Positions 43,932-53,477 of a stretch of DNA of 64,000 nucleotides are shown one piece after another. This stretch comes from Sphaerotilus microaerophilus. Lineage in GTDB: Bacteria > Pseudomonadota > Gammaproteobacteria > Burkholderiales > Burkholderiaceae_C. Made by a program: the position numbers and the translations under genes. The notes under the pieces are model-generated. The model saw only the letters and a program-made list of their open reading frames with translations. It ran no database searches and had not been told where the DNA came from. The stretch is taken from positions 3,162,001-3,226,000 of the forward strand of contig NZ_AP025730.1 in assembly GCF_023734135.1 (NCBI RefSeq), written 5' to 3'. Within the stretch, counting starts at the first letter, position 1; every line of letters begins with the position of its first letter.

Positions 43932-46900
43932 GCCGGTTCCAGCGTCACCACGTTGATCTCCCGCCCGACGCACTCGCGCGCCACGTCGACCAGATGCTCG
44001 TGGTGGGTGAGGAAGATCACCTGCGTGCGGCGCGCCAGCTCACCCAGCGCTGCCAGGCCGGCGCGTGAGCGGCTGTCGTGGAAGTTGACGAACAGGTCGT
44101 CGGCGATGAAGGGCAGCGACCGGTCGCTGGCGATGTGCAGCTCCAGCGCGGCCAGCCGCAGCGCCAGGAAGAGCTGGTCGCGCGTGCCCTCGCTCAGGCC
44201 GTCGATGTGCACCCGCTCACCGTCCGGGCGCAACGCAATCAGCCGCGGCGGCGTCACCTCGAAGTCCGGCGTCAGGCGCGCGAAGCGGCCCAGCGTGAGC
44301 TGCGCGAACAGCGTGCTGGCGCGTTGCAGCAGCGGGCCCTGGCGGCGCTCGCGGTAGCGGTCCACCGCCCAGCGCAGCAGGCGGTGGCCGGTGGCGACGT
44401 GCAGGTAGCGCTCGGCCGTGTCACCCAGCTGGGCCAGGGCCTCCAGGCGTTTCGATTCGGCCACCGCCGCCTCGCTGCCGCCATGGATGCGCGCCAGCGC
44501 GGCGCGGGCCTGCGCCAGCTCGCCGGCCAGGCGGGTCTGCTGCTCGACCTCGGCGCCCAGTTGGGCGTCCAGCGCCTCGATGTCGGCCTTCAGGGCCTGA
44601 GGCTCGGCCGCGGCATGCTCGGTCAGTAGGGCGTCGAGCGCCAGGCCGTCACCGGCCTCGACGATGGCCTGGCGCTGCTGCTGCGCCTCGGCCTCCAGCC
44701 GGCGGCGGCGGTCGCTGGCGGCGATGTGGGTGCGCAGCCGGGCGGGGTCGGGCGTCTGCGCCAGGGTGTACAGCGGCCCCAGCGCGGCATGGGTGGCGGC
44801 CAGCGCCGTCTCGGCGCTGCGCAGCGCACTGGCGTGCTCCTGCAGTTCGGCCTGCAGGCGCTCGCTCTCCCTCTTCGCCTCCTGGGCCCGTCGCAGGCGC
44901 TCCTGCAGCGAGCGGGCCCAGGCGAAGGGGTCAGTGCCGCCGTGGCCAGCTTCATCGGGTGCACCCAGGGTCTGTCGCAGCGCCTGGGCGGCCTGGTCGA
45001 AATCTGCCAGGTCGCGGCGCATCGTCTGGATGCGCTGCACCCGCAGTTCGTCCGCCTGGGCGAGCAGCTCGCGCACCCGGTCCACCTGCTCGACGGCATC
45101 GGCGGCCGCCTCGGGCGTCATCCAGGGCCCTTCCAGCGAAGCGGCCTTCACCGCCTCCTGCCAGCGCATCTCCCATTGCGCCACCTCGGCGCTGCCGCGA
45201 TGCAGCCGCTGCGCCTGGTGGTCGAGTTCGGCCTGCGCCTGGGTGATCTGCATGGCCCGCGCCTCGGCCTGCGCCCGCTCGGCCTGCTGAGCCGCAAGCC
45301 ACTGCTCGGCGCGACTGCACAGCGCAGCCAGGCTGAGGGTTCCGGTCGTGCCGGTCGTGCCGGACGCACCGGTCGCAGCGCTGGCGCCAGGCAGCTCGCC
45401 CACGCAGGCCCGCAGCGCCTGCTGCAGGGCGGCGGTGACCTGGGCCTCGGCCTGCTTCTGCGCGACCTGTTCCATGCGGCGGGCGTCGAGCGTCGCCGCC
45501 GCGTCCAGCGCCGCCCGGCGGTGGACCAGCCAGCCCGACAGGTCCAGCAGCGCCATGCGCGGCAGGCCGGCGGCACCGGCCTGTTCGGCCCAGCGGGCGT
45601 CGAAGTCCACCAGCCGGCGCCCAGCCTCGTCGCTCTGCTGCCGGGCCGCGGCGGCGGCGGCCTCGTCGCGGGCGCTGTCCTGGCGCAGGCCGGCCAGCCG
45701 GGCGGACTGGTCGACCTGGTCGCGTTGGCGGTCCACCAGCGCATCGGCCCGTTCGATGGCGTGGTCCAGCTCGGGGGCGCGTTCGGCCAGGTCCGCCGGC
45801 TGCCGCTTGATGCCGCCCCAGACCTGGTCGCGCGCCGAGCGGGCCTGCTGGACGTCGTCCAGCGTGACCACCTGCGCCGTGGCGGCGGTGAACTGCGCCA
45901 GCGCCAGGGCGGAGCGGCGGGCCTGCTCCTGCGCCTGAGTGAGTTGGCGCCGGGCGGCGTCCGCATCGGCCATCAGCCTGGCACGCTCGGCCTTCAGCAC
46001 GGTCAGCCGCTCCTCGCTGGGCAGGCTCAACGCGGCCAGTGCCGCCGGTTCCCTGCGCCAGGCGCCGAGCGCGACCAGCGCGGCATCGAGCTGCACGCCT
46101 GCCTGCGCCATGGCGGTATCCAGTGCGCGCTGCCGGGCGGCGCCGGCCTTGAGCGGTTGGGCCTCCTGCAGCGCTGCGGCCAGGTCCGCCACGATGCTGG
46201 CTGCCGCCACCGGGGCGCTGCCGGCCTGCGGTTGTAGCCCAGGCTGCCCCTGCAGCCGCTCCAGCGCCGTGCGGGTGCGCTGCAACCCTTCCTCGGCCGA
46301 CTGCCGCACCTGCAGCAGTGCGCCGCGCTGCTGCATCAACGTGGCCAGTGCCCGCAGCGCCAGCGGGGAGGGCAGCCGCGCGCGCAGCGCCGCCTCGTCG
46401 GCCGGCCAGCCGAGCTGCGCGGCCAGCGCCGCGGCGTCGCGCAGGCGGGTCGACACCTCCTCTTCACGCCGGCCGATGTCGCGGGGGTGGTGGCTGCAGG
46501 CCTGGCCCTGGGCGGCGAGGGCCTCCACCGCGCCGGCCTGTGCCAGGACGGCCGCATCCACCGTCAGCGCGGCCCGCTGCACCTGCAGCGCCTGTTCGGC
46601 CTGGCGCAGCAGCTCCAGCCGGGCGGTCTGCGTGGCCAGCGTCACCTCGCCATCGGCCAGGCGCTGCGCGGCCTCGGTCGGGAACAGCGGCACCTGCGCC
46701 AGCTCCGCGAGCTGCGCCTGCAGGTCATGCAATTGCGCCACCCGCGGCGCGATGCGGCGGATGCGCTCCAGCCGCTGCCGCTGGGCCGACAGCGCCCGGT
46801 AGCGCCCTCCCGCCTCGCCATAGGCAGCGTCGAGGCGCTCCACCTCGCCCTGCGCCGCACTCCAGGCCCGGGTGTTGACGGTGGCGCCACGCAGCGTCTG

Positions 46901-47476
46901 CCGGGCCGCCTCGTACGGGTCCAGGGCGGCGTAGAAGGCCCGGCTGCCGGACTTGCGCGGCGCGTACAGGCTGTCCGCCTCCGCGGCCAGGGCATCGCGC
47001 AGCGCCCCCAGGCTGGACAGGCCGGCGGCGGACTGGAACAGCAGTTGCCCCACATCATCGGACGCATCCAGGATGGAATGCCCGCCCTTGAGCAGGCCGG
47101 CCAGGTCCAGGCAGAACATGCGCTCGAACAGCCCGGCCGTCGTGCCGCCCAGGTGCTCGGTGAGCGCCGCATCGGCCAGCACGCTGTCGTCGGGTCGCCG
47201 CAGCGGCTTGCGCCCGCGCGCACGGTGAAAGGCCAATGTGCTCGCGGCCGATTCAATCACCGCCCCCAGCCGCAACTCCGCCAGCGGGTGGCGGAAGTCC
47301 ATGTCGCTGCGCAGGGGCATGCCGAACAGCAGCTCCGACACCGCACGGCGCAGCGTCGACTTGCCCGCCTCGTTGGGGCCGACGACGAGGTGGAAGTCGC
47401 AGTCCGAGTGGGGGAAGACCAGCTTCTCATCGGTGAAGCGGCCGTAGCGGATCAGTTCGAGGGTCTGCAGGCGCAT
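43928..47476 (-). CDS. YhaN-like AAA ATPase with long coiled coils
   Basis: 1182 residues. The N-terminal Walker A VVGPNEAGKST (33-41) and RYGRFTDEKLVFP before it are typical of the YhaN/SbcC-like AAA_27 family. Long coiled coils fill the middle. The C-terminal LSEGTRDQLFLALRLAALEL (near 1075) and Walker B LPFIADDLFVNFHDSR (near 1110) complete the ATPase. Together with the upstream YhaO-like nuclease it should form a Rad50/Mre11-like DNA end-processing pair. It overlaps jetA, so all six genes are probably one transcript. Confidence 0.88.
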   Translation of the reverse strand: MRLQTLELIRYGRFTDEKLVFPHSDCDFHLVVGPNEAGKSTLRRAVSELLFGMPLRSDMDFRHPLAELRLGAVIESAASTLAFHRARGRKPLRRPDDSVLADAALTEHLGGTTAGLFERMFCLDLAGLLKGGHSILDASDDVGQLLFQSAAGLSSLGALRDALAAEADSLYAPRKSGSRAFYAALDPYEAARQTLRGATVNTRAWSAAQGEVERLDAAYGEAGGRYRALSAQRQRLERIRRIAPRVAQLHDLQAQLAELAQVPLFPTEAAQRLADGEVTLATQTARLELLRQAEQALQVQRAALTVDAAVLAQAGAVEALAAQGQACSHHPRDIGRREEEVSTRLRDAAALAAQLGWPADEAALRARLPSPLALRALATLMQQRGALLQVRQSAEEGLQRTRTALERLQGQPGLQPQAGSAPVAAASIVADLAAALQEAQPLKAGAARQRALDTAMAQAGVQLDAALVALGAWRREPAALAALSLPSEERLTVLKAERARLMADADAARRQLTQAQEQARRSALALAQFTAATAQVVTLDDVQQARSARDQVWGGIKRQPADLAERAPELDHAIERADALVDRQRDQVDQSARLAGLRQDSARDEAAAAAARQQSDEAGRRLVDFDARWAEQAGAAGLPRMALLDLSGWLVHRRAALDAAATLDARRMEQVAQKQAEAQVTAALQQALRACVGELPGASAATGASGTTGTTGTLSLAALCSRAEQWLAAQQAERAQAEARAMQITQAQAELDHQAQRLHRGSAEVAQWEMRWQEAVKAASLEGPWMTPEAAADAVEQVDRVRELLAQADELRVQRIQTMRRDLADFDQAAQALRQTLGAPDEAGHGGTDPFAWARSLQERLRRAQEAKRESERLQAELQEHASALRSAETALAATHAALGPLYTLAQTPDPARLRTHIAASDRRRRLEAEAQQQRQAIVEAGDGLALDALLTEHAAAEPQALKADIEALDAQLGAEVEQQTRLAGELAQARAALARIHGGSEAAVAESKRLEALAQLGDTAERYLHVATGHRLLRWAVDRYRERRQGPLLQRASTLFAQLTLGRFARLTPDFEVTPPRLIALRPDGERVHIDGLSEGTRDQLFLALRLAALELHIASDRSLPFIADDLFVNFHDSRSRAGLAALGELARRTQVIFLTHHEHLVDVARECVGREINVVTLEPA

Positions 47477-47514
47477 GGGTTCTGCTCAGTCTTCTTGTTC
47501 TCTCTTGGTTGTTC

Positions 47515-48795
47515 CTACTCACGCGCCGCCAGCCGCGCTAGCAGGCCGGGCAGCACCGCGTCGAACAGCGCCGACAGATCCCCCTCGCGCACCTGGCGCA
47601 GCAGCGGCAGCTCGTTGGCCAGGTCGGGCGCCTTGCCCAGCATCTGGGCAAAGTCGTCGCGCAGCTCCTTCAGCAGCGCGTCGTCGTGGCGCGCCTCGGC
47701 CAGCAGTGCCTGCAGGTCGGCCAGCGCGTCGGCGCCCAGCAGCGCGGAGGGGGCCGCGGCGTCCAGGGCGTCCAGGGTGTCCGCGGGGGCCGGCGCCCGC
47801 GTGGCCAGCTTCACCTTCTCCAGCCAGAGCCGCTCCGGGCCCAGCGCGGCGATCTCCGCCAGCACATGGGCACGCAGTTCACCCCCGCGCTGGAACAGCT
47901 CGCCATGCGCCGCGGATTCGCCCCGCAGCGTCACACGCACCGCGCGCGGCACCTGGGCGTCGCATTCCAGCAGCCGCGCCAGCCCCTGGCCGGTGGCGCG
48001 GCCCACCGCGTCCAGGTCCTCGCAGGCCGACACATCCAGATCCAGGTGCTCCCAGCGCAGCACGTCGACAAACAGCCGCTCCACCTGCGGCGGCCCGTCG
48101 CCGTCGATGGTCACCATCACCGCGCCGCGGCGCCCCGTCTCGCGGATGCTGCGGCCCTGCAGGTTGCCGGGAAAGCAGATCGTCGAGCGCCCGGTCCAGA
48201 CCTGGTGCTCGTGCACGTGGCCGAGCGCCCAGTAGTCGTAGCCCTGGGCGTGCAGCTGCTCCAGCGTGCAGGGCGCGTAGCTGGCGTGGTCCACGTGGCC
48301 TTCCAGCGCGGTGTGCAGCACGCCGATGTTCACGTAACCCCGTATCGCCGGCCCGTAGCTGGCCAGCAGGTTCTCGGGCGTGTCGCGCTTCTTGAAGCTG
48401 CGCCCATGCAGCGCCACCTTCAGCGCCTCGATGGTGTGCACCTCGCACTCGCTGGCCGAGAATCGCCGCACGTTGTCCGGCAGCCGCAGCGAGCGCGTCA
48501 TCTGGCTCTCCGCGTCGTGGTTGCCGAACAGCACGAAGGCCGGGATGCCCGCGCGCTGCAGCCGCCCCATCTCGGCGCAGAAGAACAGCCCGGTGTTGAA
48601 GTCCGGCCAGTCGCCGTCGTACAGATCCCCCGCGATGACGACGAAGTCCACCCGCTCCTCGATGGCCACTGAGATCAGCTGGCGGAACGCCTCCCGCGTC
48701 GCCCCCCGCAACTGCTCGGCCGGCGCGTCCGGGTAGGCACTCAGCCCGTGCAGCGGGCTGTCGAGGTGGATGTCGGCGGTGTGGATGAAGCGCAA
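47515..48795 (-). CDS. YhaO-like metallophosphoesterase (SbcD/Mre11 type)
   Basis: 426 residues. The calcineurin-like metal motifs are all visible: FIHTADIHLDSPLHG (5-19), VIAGDLYDGDW (near 55), LFGNHDAES (near 88), a His in GVLHTALEGH (near 148) and ALGHVHEHQ (near 180). These match DNA exonuclease YhaO, relative of SbcD. The C-terminal ~170 residues are a capping/DNA-binding region. It is the first gene of the six-gene operon and lies 38 bases before yhaN. Confidence 0.9.
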   Translation of the reverse strand: MRFIHTADIHLDSPLHGLSAYPDAPAEQLRGATREAFRQLISVAIEERVDFVVIAGDLYDGDWPDFNTGLFFCAEMGRLQRAGIPAFVLFGNHDAESQMTRSLRLPDNVRRFSASECEVHTIEALKVALHGRSFKKRDTPENLLASYGPAIRGYVNIGVLHTALEGHVDHASYAPCTLEQLHAQGYDYWALGHVHEHQVWTGRSTICFPGNLQGRSIRETGRRGAVMVTIDGDGPPQVERLFVDVLRWEHLDLDVSACEDLDAVGRATGQGLARLLECDAQVPRAVRVTLRGESAAHGELFQRGGELRAHVLAEIAALGPERLWLEKVKLATRAPAPADTLDALDAAAPSALLGADALADLQALLAEARHDDALLKELRDDFAQMLGKAPDLANELPLLRQVREGDLSALFDAVLPGLLARLAARE

Positions 48796-48875
48796 GGGGG
48801 ACAGCTCCGGGTTGGAAGCCGAAGCTTACGATGGCCCGTGCACCTCCCCAGTGGGAGGGCTGGGCGGTACGGTGG

Positions 48876-49226
48876 TCAGACCCGCCCGGCCCAATCGTCC
48901 GGATCGAAGCCCACCGTCACCATACCGCCGACCCACTGCACCACCGGCCGCTTGATGACGCTGGCCTTGTCCAGCATCAACGCGCGGGCGCTGGCGGTGT
49001 CGACCACGCCGTCGCGCGTGGCCTCGTCGAGCTGGCGCCAGGTCGTGCCCTTGCGGTTGACCAGCTTCTCCCAGCCCAGGGCGGCGATCCAGCCGTCCAG
49101 CGCGGCCTCGGGCACGCCCTGCTTCTTGAAGTCGTGGAAGGTGTAGGCCAGGCCGCGCTCTTCGAGCCAGGCGCGGGCCTTCTTGACGGTGTTGCAGTTC
49201 GGGATGCCGTGGACGATCAGGGGCAT
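48876..49226 (-). CDS. Spx/ArsC-family thioredoxin-like protein (YffB type)
   Basis: 116 residues. IVHGIPNCNTVKKARAWLEE holds a single Cys near residue 11 where ArsC has its catalytic Cys, then YTFHDFKKQGVP and LDKASVIKRPVVQW. The CNT with no second Cys is the YffB/Spx-like version, so it is probably a glutathione-dependent reductase or a regulator rather than a true arsenate reductase. It marks the return to ordinary chromosome after the defence island. No ars genes are nearby. Confidence 0.85.
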   Translation of the reverse strand: MPLIVHGIPNCNTVKKARAWLEERGLAYTFHDFKKQGVPEAALDGWIAALGWEKLVNRKGTTWRQLDEATRDGVVDTASARALMLDKASVIKRPVVQWVGGMVTVGFDPDDWAGRV

Positions 49227-49274
49227 GGCGGGTGCTCCGTTCGATTCGGAAGGGCTGGGGTCAATGGCGTGCCG

Positions 49275-50159
49275 TCACTGGCGTGCCGTGCGCACCGCGG
49301 ACGGCAGGGAGGCCGGGTGGCTGCTGCGCCAGGGGTTGATGTCCAGCCCGCCGCGGCGGGTGTAGCGGGCGTAGACCTGCAGCCGGATCGGCTGGCAGCG
49401 CGTCCACAGGTCCGTGAAGATGCGCTCGACGCAGTGCTCGTGGAAGTCGCTGTGGCCGCGGTAGCTGACCAGGTAGCGCAGCAGGCCGGCCTGGTCGATC
49501 TGGGGGCCGGTGTAGGCGATCTGTACGCTGGCCCAGTCGGGCTGGCCGGTGACGGGGCAGTTGCTCTTGAGCAGGTGCGAGACCAGCGTTTCGGTGACAG
49601 GTTGTTCGTCCAGTGCGGCGCCCAACAGGTCAGGGGTGGGGTGGTCGTAGCGGTCGCAGTCGATGTCCAGCCGATCGAGGCTCACGCCGGCCAGCTCGCG
49701 GATCGGTTGGGCGTCGAAGGCCTCGGGCAGGATGAGCTTCACGCCCACGCGGGCGCCGCAGGCGGCGCTGAGGTCCTGCACCAGCGCGGCGCGCAGCGCA
49801 TCGGCGGACTCCAGGCAGGTCATGGTGAAGCTGTTCAGGTAGAGCTTGAGCGACTTGCTCTCGACGATGTTCGGCGACTCGCAGGGCACCGTGAGCAGGG
49901 CCAGCGCCACCTGGGGCCGGCCGCGCGGCGTGAGCCAGGACAGCTCGTAGGCCGTCCACAGGTCCGCCCCGGTGAAGGGCAGGCGTTCACCCGCCAGGCC
50001 GAGGGCGGCGCGCTGGGCCTGGCGTGGCAGCGGGAAGAGCAGGGTGGGGTCGTACTGCGTGCCGTAGGCCACCGCCTTGCCCAGCGTGGAGTCGGCCGCG
50101 GTGGGGCTGGCCGGAGCGGCTGCGGCAGGGGCTGGGGTGGGAGCGGCAGAGGGCGGCAT
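49275..50159 (-). CDS. queF: NADPH-dependent 7-cyano-7-deazaguanine reductase
   Basis: 294 residues. It reduces preQ0 to preQ1 in queuosine synthesis. The long two-domain type (E. coli-like, about 282) fits. [13 protein letters not shown] is the QueF substrate-binding motif and [14 protein letters not shown] contains the catalytic Cys. [18 protein letters not shown] is also typical. The start at 50159 ([11 protein letters not shown]) follows length; the preceding bases show no strong ribosome site. Residues 2-25 are Ala/Pro-rich and variable. Confidence 0.93.
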   Translation of the reverse strand: MPPSAAPTPAPAAAAPASPTAADSTLGKAVAYGTQYDPTLLFPLPRQAQRAALGLAGERLPFTGADLWTAYELSWLTPRGRPQVALALLTVPCESPNIVESKSLKLYLNSFTMTCLESADALRAALVQDLSAACGARVGVKLILPEAFDAQPIRELAGVSLDRLDIDCDRYDHPTPDLLGAALDEQPVTETLVSHLLKSNCPVTGQPDWASVQIAYTGPQIDQAGLLRYLVSYRGHSDFHEHCVERIFTDLWTRCQPIRLQVYARYTRRGGLDINPWRSSHPASLPSAVRTARQ

Positions 50160-50489
50160 GGGCGCGAACAGGCAGAGCGTGGATCGGGTACGGGCGAAAT
50201 GGTAAACGCAGCGGCAGCGGCACGCAGGATTGCCGGCTTGGCAGGTTCGGGTTTGAGGCGATCCTGTATCCGACTGCAAGTTCGAATTGCGGTGATGCAC
50301 CCCCGGCTCGCAGGGGCGAACCGGGGAACAACCCTTTTGCTGGTGCAATTCGTGGCATTCATGCAGCGAGCCGGGCGTGCTGCGTCCTATACTGCCCGCG
50401 CTCCGGGTATCCGGAAGGGTTTCAGGCGGCACGTTTCGTGCCGATCAGCAGTACTTGGCAGGTGTCGGCAGACGGCCGAGAGGATCTTG
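50160..50489. other. Divergent intergenic region, queF and ctpA
   Basis: 330 bases without a gene. A TATACT at 50388-50393 is a possible -10 for the protease gene, but no convincing -35 sits at the right distance. The queF promoter should be here as well. Confidence 0.4.
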
Positions 50490-51944
50490 ATGATGGGCAA
50501 CAAGCTCAAGGTGGCAGGTTGGGTGTCTCTGGGCGTGGTGGCAGGGGCGTTGACGACGATGCAGCTGCAGGCGACGGCGCGCAGCAGCATGTCCCCGCTG
50601 CCGCTCGAAGAAATGCAGCAGCTGGCGACGGTGTTCGACCTCGTCAAACGCGCCTATGTCGAACCGGTGGACGAAAAGAAGCTGATCCGCGATGCGATCG
50701 GCGGCATGGTTTCGGGGCTGGATCCGCATTCGCAGTATTTCGAGGGCGCGGCCTTCAAGGAATTCCGCGAGAGCATCCACGGCAAATTCACCGGCGTGGG
50801 CATCCAGATCGAAATGGAAGACGGGCTGGTGAAAGTGGTTTCTCCGATCGAAGGATCGCCGGCCTTCCGCGCCGGGCTGATCACCGGGGACCTGATCACC
50901 CGCATCGACGACACCGCCGTCAAGGGCCTGACGCTCGACCAGGCGATCAAGCGCATGCGCGGGCCCAGCGGCACCAAGGTGCTGCTGACGGTGTTCCGCA
51001 AGGCGGAGAACCGCAGCTTCCCGGTCACGATCGTGCGCGAGGAGATCAAGAACAAGAGCGTGCGCTCGAAGGTGGTGGAGCCCGGCTACGCCTGGATCCG
51101 CATCAACCAGTTCCAGGAACCGACGGTGCGTGACTTCGCCGACCAGCTCAAGGAGCTGTACAAGCAGGACCCGAACCTGAAGGGCCTGGTGCTGGACCTG
51201 CGCAACGATCCGGGCGGCCTGCTCGACGGCGCGATCGGCATCTCGGCGGCCTTCCTGCCCAAGGACGTGGTGGTGGTGACCACCAACGGCCAGATGCAGG
51301 ACCAGCGTGCCACCTACAAGGCGGCGCCGAACTTCTACTCGCGCGATGGCAGCGACACGCTGGCCGGGCTGCCGGCGGCGATCAAGTCCGTGCCGATGGT
51401 GGTGCTGGTCAACGAGGGATCGGCCTCGGCCAGCGAGATCGTCGCGGGGGCGCTGCGCGACCACAAGCGCGCGGTGATCATGGGCTCGCAGACCTTCGGC
51501 AAGGGCTCGGTGCAGACCGAGCTGACCCGACTGCCGATGCCCAATACCTCGCTGAAGATCACGACGGCGCGCTACTACACGCCCTCGGGGCAGACGATCC
51601 AGGCCAAGGGCATCGTGCCCGACGTGATGGTGGACGACACGGCCGAGGGCAGCCCCTATGCCGCGCTGCGCGTGCGCGAGGCGGACCTGGAGCGCCACCT
51701 GGGCAACGGCACCGGCAGCGCCGAGGACGAAAAGAAGGATCCGGCGCGCGAGAAGCAGCGCGAAGAGGCGCTGAAGAAGCTCGAAGAGGCCAACGCCAAG
51801 AACACCAAGCCGGTGCGCCTGCCGGAGTTCGGCAGCGCCGAGGACTTCCAGCTGCAGCAGGCGCTCAACCGCCTGAAGGGCAAGCCGGTGATGGTCAGCA
51901 AGAGCCAGACCGAGCGCAAGGTGGACGCCACCAAGTCCAACTGA
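50490..51944 (+). CDS. ctpA: Carboxyl-terminal processing protease (S41)
   Basis: 484 residues. N-terminal membrane anchor KVAGWVSLGVVAGALTTM, then a PDZ domain (about 90-170: KFTGVGIQIEMEDG, then VVSPIEGSPAFRAGLITGDLI). The S41 catalytic pair is the Ser of NEGSASASEIVAGAL (near 315) and the Lys of GSQTFGKGSVQTE (near 340). The C-terminal tail is Lys/Glu-rich. It trims periplasmic proteins from their C-termini. Two adjacent ATGs exist at 50490 and 50493, with GAGAGGA about 6-9 bases before. A terminator follows at 51971-52006. Confidence 0.94.
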   Translation: MMGNKLKVAGWVSLGVVAGALTTMQLQATARSSMSPLPLEEMQQLATVFDLVKRAYVEPVDEKKLIRDAIGGMVSGLDPHSQYFEGAAFKEFRESIHGKFTGVGIQIEMEDGLVKVVSPIEGSPAFRAGLITGDLITRIDDTAVKGLTLDQAIKRMRGPSGTKVLLTVFRKAENRSFPVTIVREEIKNKSVRSKVVEPGYAWIRINQFQEPTVRDFADQLKELYKQDPNLKGLVLDLRNDPGGLLDGAIGISAAFLPKDVVVVTTNGQMQDQRATYKAAPNFYSRDGSDTLAGLPAAIKSVPMVVLVNEGSASASEIVAGALRDHKRAVIMGSQTFGKGSVQTELTRLPMPNTSLKITTARYYTPSGQTIQAKGIVPDVMVDDTAEGSPYAALRVREADLERHLGNGTGSAEDEKKDPAREKQREEALKKLEEANAKNTKPVRLPEFGSAEDFQLQQALNRLKGKPVMVSKSQTERKVDATKSN

Positions 51945-51970
51945 GCCACGCTGCGGGCGCTGCCTGCAAA

Positions 51971-52006
51971 GTGCCGGAGCCGCCTGCGGGCGGCTTCGGT
52001 GCTTTT
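51971..52006 (+). terminator. Intrinsic terminator after ctpA
   Basis: Long stem with wobble pairs around a GCCGCC/GGCGGC core and TGCG loop, followed by TTTT; 26 bases after the ctpA stop. Confidence 0.75.
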
Positions 52007-52091
52007 CGACGGCGTCCGGCCGCTTCCCGGCAGTGTTCCGCCCTATGCTTGCTGCCCCGCGCAACCCCACCCTGAACCGAGTGAGCCGATC

Positions 52092-52850
52092 ATGAACGAC
52101 GACCAGCTGCTGCGCTACAGCCGCCACATCCTGCTCGACGACCTGGGTGTCGAGGGCCAGCAGCGCATCGTTGCCGGCCATGCGCTGGTGATCGGCGCGG
52201 GCGGGTTGGGCTCGCCGGTGCTGCTCTACCTGGGCAGCGCGGGCGTGGGCACGATCACCGTGGTGGACCACGACACGGTGGATCGCACCAACCTGCAGCG
52301 CCAGATCGCCCACACCGATGCCCGCGTCGGCGAGCCCAAGGTGCTCTCGGCCGCCCAGGCCATCGCCGCGCTCAACCCGGAGGTGCGCGTGCGCACGTTG
52401 CAGCAGCGTGCCGACGCGGCGCTGCTCGACGAACTGGTGCCTGCCGTCGACGTGGTGCTGGACTGCAGCGACAACTTCGCCACCCGCCAGGCCGTCAACG
52501 CCGCCTGCGTGCGCCACCGCCGCCCGCTGGTGTCGGGCGCAGCGATCGGCCTGGACGGGCAGATCTCGGTCTGGGACAGCCGCGGCGCCGACCACCCCTG
52601 CTACGCCTGCGTCTTCCCGCCCGAGGCCGAGGCGCCCGAGGTGCGCTGCGCCACGATGGGCGTGTTCGCCCCGCTGGTAGGCATCATTGGCACCATGCAG
52701 GCGGCCGAGGCGCTCAAGCTGCTGGCCGGCTTCGGCACCTCGCTGGCCGGGCGGCTGCAGATGCTGGACGGGCGCGACCTGAGCTGGACCGAGATCCGCA
52801 TGGGGCGAGACCCCGCCTGCCCGGTGTGCGCCGCAGTGCGCACGGGCTGA
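52092..52850 (+). CDS. MoeB/ThiF-type adenylyltransferase
   Basis: 252 residues. The enzyme adenylates the C-terminus of a sulfur-carrier protein (MoaD or ThiS). Features: RYSRHILLDDLGVEGQQ at the start, ATP-binding VIGAGGLGSPVL, then DRTNLQRQIAHTD and DCSDNFATRQAVN. Cys pairs CYAC and CPVC form the structural zinc site. No moaD or thiS partner is adjacent. MoeB and ThiF cannot be separated safely by eye; the lone HesA/MoeB/ThiF gene is a common arrangement in Burkholderiales. Confidence 0.9.
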   Translation: MNDDQLLRYSRHILLDDLGVEGQQRIVAGHALVIGAGGLGSPVLLYLGSAGVGTITVVDHDTVDRTNLQRQIAHTDARVGEPKVLSAAQAIAALNPEVRVRTLQQRADAALLDELVPAVDVVLDCSDNFATRQAVNAACVRHRRPLVSGAAIGLDGQISVWDSRGADHPCYACVFPPEAEAPEVRCATMGVFAPLVGIIGTMQAAEALKLLAGFGTSLAGRLQMLDGRDLSWTEIRMGRDPACPVCAAVRTG

Positions 52851-52895
52851 CCGCCTGACAACCGACGACGGGCCTTCAGGCCGCTCCTTGCCGAG

Positions 52896-53363
52896 TCACG
52901 GTCGGGCGGCCATCCGCTCGGCCTGTGCCGTCAGGCGTTTCAGCGCATGGGCCAGGGCGTCCAGTTCGCCATCGTCCAGCACCGACAGCAACTCCCGGTT
53001 GATGGCAGCCACCTGGGGCAGCAGCGTCTCGTAGGTGGCCCGACCAGCGTCGGTCAGCGCCAACACCGCCTCGCGGCGGTCGGCCGCGGCGGCGCTGCGC
53101 AGCAGCAGCCCCTTGGCGACCAGCGAGGTCACGGCGCGTGAGGTGCGGGCGCGGTCGAGCAGCGAGCGCTCGGCCAGCGCGGACGACGTGATCCCCTCGC
53201 CCAAAGCCAGGGCACTCAGCAGCCGCCACTCCCGCCGGGTGATGCCGTGTTCGCGTTCGCACAGGCGCACCACCGGCAGTCGCGCGGACGCGGTCAGTCG
53301 TGCCAAGCCATACAGGAACAACTCGTTGAGTGATTTGGGCTGGCGCAAGGGATGCTCGGGCAT
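52896..53363 (-). CDS. MarR-family transcriptional regulator
   Basis: 155 residues from the ATG at 53363; a GTG four codons further upstream is the alternative. The winged helix is clear: HGITRREWRLLSALALGEG, then SSALAERSLLDRARTSRAVTSLVAKGLLLR and the wing DRREAVLALTDAGR. It is divergent from the two Bug protein genes and an imperfect palindrome lies between them, so it probably controls that cluster. MarR repressors usually respond to aromatic or phenolic ligands; here the ligand is unknown. Confidence 0.9.
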   Translation of the reverse strand: MPEHPLRQPKSLNELFLYGLARLTASARLPVVRLCEREHGITRREWRLLSALALGEGITSSALAERSLLDRARTSRAVTSLVAKGLLLRSAAAADRREAVLALTDAGRATYETLLPQVAAINRELLSVLDDGELDALAHALKRLTAQAERMAARP

Positions 53364-53382
53364 CGGGGAATCCACCCAGGAT

Positions 53383-53399
53383 GATTGACTAGGTGAATC
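53383..53399. promoter_or_regulatory. MarR operator candidate
   Basis: Imperfect 17-bp palindrome with half-sites GATTGAC and GTGAATC, 20 bases from the marR start and about 80 bases before the first Bug gene. Confidence 0.45.
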
Positions 53400-53477
53400 G
53401 ATTGTCCGGTGTTTAGAGTGGCGCCAATATGCAGATCAGCCCGCAAGCGGCCGTGACGCACACAAGGAGACTGGCTG

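Noticed and set aside
48876..49226. Part of an arsenic resistance operon
   Set aside because: A single Cys, the YffB-like pattern and no arsR, arsB or acr3 gene nearby.
48831..50489. In-frame upstream extension of the protease gene by 553 codons
   Set aside because: It crosses the arsC-like and queF genes on the other strand. The real start at 50490 has a ribosome site and a membrane anchor right after it.
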